Shown piece by piece: positions 24,714 through 28,706 of a DNA stretch of 28,706 nucleotides. Each line of letters begins with the position of its first letter. The first letter of the stretch is position 1. This DNA comes from Flavobacterium sp. UBA807 (lineage in GTDB: Bacteria > Bacteroidota > Bacteroidia > Flavobacteriales > Flavobacteriaceae). A program made the translations under genes and the position numbers. The notes under the pieces are model-generated. The model worked only from the letters and a program-made list of their open reading frames with translations, searched no databases and was not told the origin of the DNA. Location: NCBI GenBank assembly GCA_002296885.1, contig DBIH01000240.1:1-28706 (forward strand), given 5' to 3'.

Positions 24714-24743
24714 AAAAAAGGGTTGTCGTTTGACAACCCTTTT
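24713..24743 (-). terminator. Terminator of secDF
   Basis: Perfect 12-bp stem (24716-24727 with 24732-24743), 4-nt loop, A/T-runs on both sides. On the minus strand it follows the secDF stop codon by about 25 nt. Confidence 0.88.
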
Positions 24744-24766
24744 CTATTTTATAGATTCTGTAACTA

Positions 24767-27730
24767 TTAGTTACCGTGTCTCTTCTCAATATCTTCAACA
24801 TCTGCTTTACCCATTGTATCCACCAATACCGGTGTTGCAATGAATAACGAAGAATAGGTTCCAACGATAATACCAACCAACATTGCAAAGATAAATCCTC
24901 TGATGGAATCACCACCAAACAAGAACATAGTCAATAATACTAAGATCATCATTAACGAAGTATTTAATGTTCTTGATAAGGTTGTATTAATAGAGGCATT
25001 TACCACATCTTTAAAGTGCCCTGGTCTATTACCTGCCAAGAACTCCCTGATTCTGTCAAATACAATTACGGTATCGTTCATAGAGTATCCGATAACGGTA
25101 AGGATTGCCGCAATGAAGTGCTGATCCATTTCCATGTGGAACGGCATGTATTTGTATAGTAATGAATAGATTCCCAATACGAAGATAACGTCGTGTACCA
25201 CTGCAGCGATAGCTCCAAGGGAATACTGCCATTTACGGAATGAAATCACAAGGTATAAACCAACTACCAGCATCGCTCCGATAACCGCCCAGAATGAGTT
25301 TGTTTTGATATCGGCAGAAATAGCTGCTCCAACTTTAGATGAAAGCAATACGCCGACTTTTTTACCATCGTAGGAATTGATGAATTTATCATAAGTCAAA
25401 TTAGGGTTATAGTACTTTTTCAAAGCATCAAATAACTTTTCGTTTACTTCTTTATCAACATCAACACCTTCTTCTTTGATTTTGTATTTGGTTGTGATTT
25501 TCAACTGGTCATCTTCACCAAAAACTTTAGCTTCAACAGTAGTACCGAATGCTTTTGATAATTCTTCAGAAACCTGAGTAGACTCAACCGGTTTTTCAAA
25601 TTTCACCTGAAATGTTCTTCCTCCTACAAAATCAACGCCTTCATCCAATCCATTAATGTAGAAAGAAATGCAGCTAACCACTACAACTGCAGAAGAGAAC
25701 AAGTAAGACCATTTTTTAATTCCAACGAAATCAAAATGGAAACCAGTAAACCAGTTTTTAGTAAGTGGTGTAGAGAAAGTCAGGTTTTTGTTTTTAGCGA
25801 TATCTCTGTCGATGAAGATTCTCGCAATAAAGATTGATGTAAACAACGAAGTGAAAATACCAATCAATAATGTTAATGCAAAACCTTGGATCAATCCGGT
25901 TCCGAATACGAATAAGATGGTTCCGGTTAAAACGTGTGTTACGTTAGCATCAATGATTGAACGCATCGCGCCTTTCCATCCGTAAGACGTTATGACAGCA
26001 TCGCCAAGCGTTTTTCCATCGCGGAGTTCCTCTTTTGCCCTTTCATATATAATAATGTTTGCATCAACCGCAGTTCCTAATGTAAGAACGATACCGGCAA
26101 TTCCAGGTAATGTTAATACAAAACCAAAGCTTGCCATTACACCAAATAAGAACAATAAGTTCAATACCAACGCAGCGTTAGCATACCAACCTGCCCTTCC
26201 ATAATAGAATACCATCCAGAAGCACACCAAGAAGAATCCAACGATTGAAGAAATTAATCCAGCGTGGATTGCGATTTCCCCTAACGATGGTCCAACAACT
26301 TCAGACTGAATGATTTCAGCAGCAGCAGGTAATTTACCAGCTCTTAATACGTTAGCTAAGTCTTTAGTTTCAGAAACTTCGAAGTTTCCTGAGATTTCAG
26401 ATCTACCACCTGAAATTGGCCCTGAAGTTACACCAGGAGCAGAATAAACTACATCATCAAGCGCAATAGCGATATAACTTTTTTGAGTAAACGCTCTTCC
26501 TGTCAATTCCTCCCAGACTTTAGCACCTGCACCGTTCATTTGCATAGAAACAGCCGGTTTACCCATTTGGTCAAAAGTATCTCTTGCATCAACAATAACT
26601 CCACCGCTTAATGGAGCAACATTATCTCTGTTACCTTTTAAAGCGTATAAGTCAACTGTTTCTGACTCTTTTTTTGTTTTTTCGTCAACTTTAACAACCG
26701 GTTTACCCCAAACGAATTTAGCAAAACGTTTGTCAGCCGGTAATAAGTTACGGATTTCAGGTCTTTTTAAATAACCGTTGATTGCTGCTGTATCTTTAGG
26801 AGAAGCAACAACTAAAACCGGTCCGCCACCTTGAGAGATGAATTTATCAAACAATGGGTTTTTACCTTTTTTAGTCGCAGTTGAATCTTTGTCTTTATCT
26901 GTCAATAATTTAGTAAGCGAATCCGCAGGTTTTGCAGCAGCAGCTTTATCTTCAGTTTTAACAGTAGCTTTCAAAGCTTCGTTTGCCGCACCTAAGAAAG
27001 GCATCATTTCCTCAGCCTTGTATGCTTCCCAGAACTCTAATTCTGCTTTGCTTGATACTAATTTTTTGATACGGTCAACATCTTTCGCTCCCGGTAACTC
27101 GATAAGAATTCTACCTGTTTGCCCAAGTTTAGCAATATTTGGCTGTGTTACACCAAATTTATCGATACGGCTTCTTAATACTCCGAAAGCAGATTCTACA
27201 GACTCATCAACTTTTTTAGCGAGAACCTTTTTAACCTGACTATCGCTCATGTTGAAATCAATTTGCCCCTGAAGGTTTCTGTTTGCAAAAATATCAGGAG
27301 AAGCTAATTTTACTGTTCCATTTGAATCTTTATCAAATGCTTCGAAAAATGCATCAAGATAAGACTGGTTTCCTCTTTGATTTTTCTTTGCATCATCTAA
27401 TGCTTTATTGAAAACCGGGTTTTTAGAATTGTTTGATAATTGCTTCAAAACATCTCTAACAGAGATTTGAAGAATTACGTTAATTCCACCCTCAAGATCA
27501 AGACCTTTATTGATTTGTTTATCTTTTACTTCGTTGTAAGTAAAGAAATTAAGGAATACTTTCTCTTTTCCAATCGAGTCAAGATATTTGATTTCTTTTT
27601 CAGGTTTTCCTCCTGCGAAGATTTTGGCATCATCTTTTACCTTATTTGCTACAAATGTGAAAGAAAGTTGGTAGATGCTTACCAATGCAAATAGTATTGC
27701 GAAAAATTTAACTAGTCCTTTATTCTGCAT
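24767..27730 (-). CDS. secDF: Protein translocase subunit SecDF (fused)
   Basis: SecDF uses the proton gradient to help pull proteins through SecYEG. The 987 residues hold SecD first (about 1-600) and SecF second (about 640-987), the fused form usual in Bacteroidetes. There is one N-terminal membrane segment, a large periplasmic domain with GLDLEGG, RIDKFGVTQPNI and ISGNFEVSE, then a five-helix bundle. The bundle contains GIVLTLGTAVDANIIIYERAKEEL, the SecD signature with the proton-path Asp. SecF repeats this with VDFVGGR and TVIGYSMNDTVIVFDRIRE. An Ala/Lys-rich insert (about 245-285) with low complexity lies in the periplasmic part, as is usual in flavobacterial SecDF. It is monocistronic with a structured leader. 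Confidence 0.97.
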   Translation of the reverse strand: MQNKGLVKFFAILFALVSIYQLSFTFVANKVKDDAKIFAGGKPEKEIKYLDSIGKEKVFLNFFTYNEVKDKQINKGLDLEGGINVILQISVRDVLKQLSNNSKNPVFNKALDDAKKNQRGNQSYLDAFFEAFDKDSNGTVKLASPDIFANRNLQGQIDFNMSDSQVKKVLAKKVDESVESAFGVLRSRIDKFGVTQPNIAKLGQTGRILIELPGAKDVDRIKKLVSSKAELEFWEAYKAEEMMPFLGAANEALKATVKTEDKAAAAKPADSLTKLLTDKDKDSTATKKGKNPLFDKFISQGGGPVLVVASPKDTAAINGYLKRPEIRNLLPADKRFAKFVWGKPVVKVDEKTKKESETVDLYALKGNRDNVAPLSGGVIVDARDTFDQMGKPAVSMQMNGAGAKVWEELTGRAFTQKSYIAIALDDVVYSAPGVTSGPISGGRSEISGNFEVSETKDLANVLRAGKLPAAAEIIQSEVVGPSLGEIAIHAGLISSIVGFFLVCFWMVFYYGRAGWYANAALVLNLLFLFGVMASFGFVLTLPGIAGIVLTLGTAVDANIIIYERAKEELRDGKTLGDAVITSYGWKGAMRSIIDANVTHVLTGTILFVFGTGLIQGFALTLLIGIFTSLFTSIFIARIFIDRDIAKNKNLTFSTPLTKNWFTGFHFDFVGIKKWSYLFSSAVVVVSCISFYINGLDEGVDFVGGRTFQVKFEKPVESTQVSEELSKAFGTTVEAKVFGEDDQLKITTKYKIKEEGVDVDKEVNEKLFDALKKYYNPNLTYDKFINSYDGKKVGVLLSSKVGAAISADIKTNSFWAVIGAMLVVGLYLVISFRKWQYSLGAIAAVVHDVIFVLGIYSLLYKYMPFHMEMDQHFIAAILTVIGYSMNDTVIVFDRIREFLAGNRPGHFKDVVNASINTTLSRTLNTSLMMILVLLTMFLFGGDSIRGFIFAMLVGIIVGTYSSLFIATPVLVDTMGKADVEDIEKRHGN

Positions 27731-27795
27731 TATTCAAAAAATTAATTAATTCTTATGGTTTAATATTATTGGTGCTAAAAAGCAAAAAACTCCTG

Positions 27796-27836
27796 AAATA
27801 CAAGGGCTTAGACTACAATCCTTTGTATTTACAAGG
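27796..27836 (-). promoter_or_regulatory. Possible structured leader of secDF with alternative hairpins
   Basis: On the minus strand the predicted secDF leader can form hairpin A (27820-27826 with 27830-27836) or a larger hairpin B (27796-27806 with 27820-27830, 10 of 11 pairs). They share bases and so exclude each other. A U-rich stretch follows hairpin B about 7 nt downstream (27784-27789). I cannot match it to a named RNA family. Confidence 0.35.
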
Positions 27837-27858
27837 TTTCGGCTTTTTTTGAAACGTG

Positions 27859-27889
27859 CAAATATATAATTCTAAGTGTGATTAACCAA
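27859..27889 (-). promoter_or_regulatory. Promoter of secDF
   Basis: Minus-strand TATATTTG (27859-27866) with TTG 20 nt upstream (27887-27889), a good match to the flavobacterial consensus. It gives a leader of about 120 nt. Confidence 0.6.
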
Positions 27890-27971
27890 TATTTTATCGA
27901 TTAATATCAAAAAAAACTGTTAAAAATTTAGCCCAATTAATATGGTTAAATAAAGTGCTGTTTTTTTCCAT

Positions 27972-27998
27972 AAAAAAACCTCCGATTACTCGAAGGCT
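27972..27998 (-). terminator. Terminator of mdh
   Basis: CCTCCGA (27979-27985) pairs with TCGAAGG (27990-27996) with one G-U pair and a 4-nt loop; a run of seven T follows on the minus strand. Confidence 0.82.
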
Positions 27999-28025
27999 TT
28001 TCATTTTTATACTTATAAAATCAGC

Positions 28026-28706
28026 TTATCCCAATATCGACTTCAAATCGCCGTTCATGGCTCTTACAGCATCAGCACTTTTTGCAAATTTTGCTTTTTC
28101 ATCATCATTTAGCTCAATCTTAATAATCTCCTCAACACCATTCTTGCCTATGATACAAGGAACTCCGATACAGATATCGTCTTGTCCGTACTGTCCTTCC
28201 AGATATACTGAACACGGAATTAGTTTCTTTTGGTCATTCAGGATGCTGTCAACTAAAAAGGCAACAGAAGCTCCCGGTGCATACCAGGCAGAAGTTCCCA
28301 ACAATGCTGTTAATGTAGCTCCTCCAACCATTGTATCAGCAGCTACTTTTTCTAATTCGGCAGCAGATAAAAATTCTGAAACCGGAACCCCGTTATAGGA
28401 AGCCAATCTCGTAAGCGGAATCATGGTTGTATCTCCGTGACCCCCGATTACCATTCCTTGAATATCATTAGCAGGTTTATCTAAAGCTAATGATAAATAA
28501 GTTTTGAAACGCGAACTGTCAAGCGTTCCACCCATTCCGATGATTCTGTTTTTTGGCAAGCCCAATGATTTGAAAGTTAAATAAGTCATCGTATCCATTG
28601 GATTAGATACAATCACAAAAATCGCATTTGGAGAAGCTTTCAGTAGACTTTCTGCCACGCCTTTTACGATTCCGGCATTAATTCCAATCAGTTCTTCACG
28701 CGTCAT
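28026..28706 (-). CDS. mdh: Malate dehydrogenase (N-terminus beyond window)
   Basis: It oxidises malate to oxaloacetate with NAD+ in the TCA cycle. The 226 visible residues are the C-terminal three quarters of the LDH-like malate dehydrogenase family. VSNPMDTMTYL is the NAD-binding/active-site segment, followed by GTLDSSRFKTYL with the substrate Arg, and the catalytic His is in VIGGHGDTTMIPL. The end (MNGDLKSILG) is the family's usual C-terminus. The N-terminal Rossmann motif lies beyond base 28706, so the ATG at the edge (reading MTREEL) is an internal Met, not the start. Confidence 0.96.
   Translation of the reverse strand: MTREELIGINAGIVKGVAESLLKASPNAIFVIVSNPMDTMTYLTFKSLGLPKNRIIGMGGTLDSSRFKTYLSLALDKPANDIQGMVIGGHGDTTMIPLTRLASYNGVPVSEFLSAAELEKVAADTMVGGATLTALLGTSAWYAPGASVAFLVDSILNDQKKLIPCSVYLEGQYGQDDICIGVPCIIGKNGVEEIIKIELNDDEKAKFAKSADAVRAMNGDLKSILG

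Noticed and set aside
24461..24736. Open frame on the minus strand across the tandem repeat (91 codons, TTG start)
   Set aside because: It depends on a TTG inside the secDF terminator stem and has a low-complexity S-E-F-S-L product; a by-product of the 21-bp period.
27796..27836. tRNA-like or integration site upstream of secDF
   Set aside because: No cloverleaf, no integrase nearby and no second copy in the window; kept only as a possible leader structure.
1..28706. Defence island, prophage, insertion sequence, or rRNA/tRNA genes
   Set aside because: No transposase, integrase, phage structural, nuclease or toxin genes and no rRNA/tRNA signatures were seen on either strand.

Overview
The window is about 28.7 kb of a chromosome from a member of the Flavobacteriia, most like Flavobacterium. 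Evidence: AT-rich DNA; -7 promoter boxes of the Bacteroidetes form TAnnTTTG upstream of many genes; a fused SecDF; PorX, a response regulator of the type IX secretion system (T9SS); a T9SS-type C-terminal tail; and a flavobacterial style of lipoproteins and LytS-type sensor kinases. Most of it is housekeeping and I see no defence island, prophage, insertion sequence, CRISPR array, tRNA or rRNA.

Layout. 1-1376 (-): a secreted YadA-head/tail-fibre-like surface protein that runs off the left edge. 1677-2960 (-): citrate synthase. 3161-4837 (-): a decayed TPR sensor-kinase gene with an in-frame stop, no ATPase domain, and a T9SS sorting-tail remnant at its 3' end. 4948-8009 (-): a tightly packed membrane-glycosylation trio (GT-C transferase, GT2 transferase, methyltransferase). 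8097-9290 (-): sucC. 9456-9866 (+): a small lipoprotein, convergent with birA (9863-10591, -). birA is divergent from rsfS-ftsH (10675-12988, +).

13101-16237 (+) is one compact operon: LUD-domain protein, cdsA, psd, acyl-CoA-binding protein and a lipid-anchored superoxide dismutase. It joins phospholipid synthesis with envelope oxidative defence. 16343-18130 (+): an AraC regulator and an SDR oxidoreductase that share an upstream motif. 18185-20224 (-): an M13 lipoprotein peptidase. 20363-20563 (-): a tiny secreted Lys/Cys-rich protein. 20746-23950 (+): porX, tsaE and an alanine-dehydrogenase-like gene. 24055-24444 (+): a small membrane-anchored protein, probably DUF4258. Then a 21-bp minisatellite of 11 copies sits between two terminators. 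24767-27730 (-): secDF with a structured leader. 28026-28706 (-): malate dehydrogenase, cut by the right edge.

Together the genes cover the TCA cycle (gltA, sucC, mdh), envelope lipid synthesis (cdsA, psd), protein export and quality control (secDF, ftsH, porX) and translation (rsfS, tsaE). No complete undescribed multi-gene system is evident. The points most worth a second look are the chimeric sensor-kinase remnant, the heptad-encoding minisatellite, the alternative hairpins in the secDF leader, the lipid-anchored SOD in a phospholipid operon, and the divergent alanine dehydrogenase.
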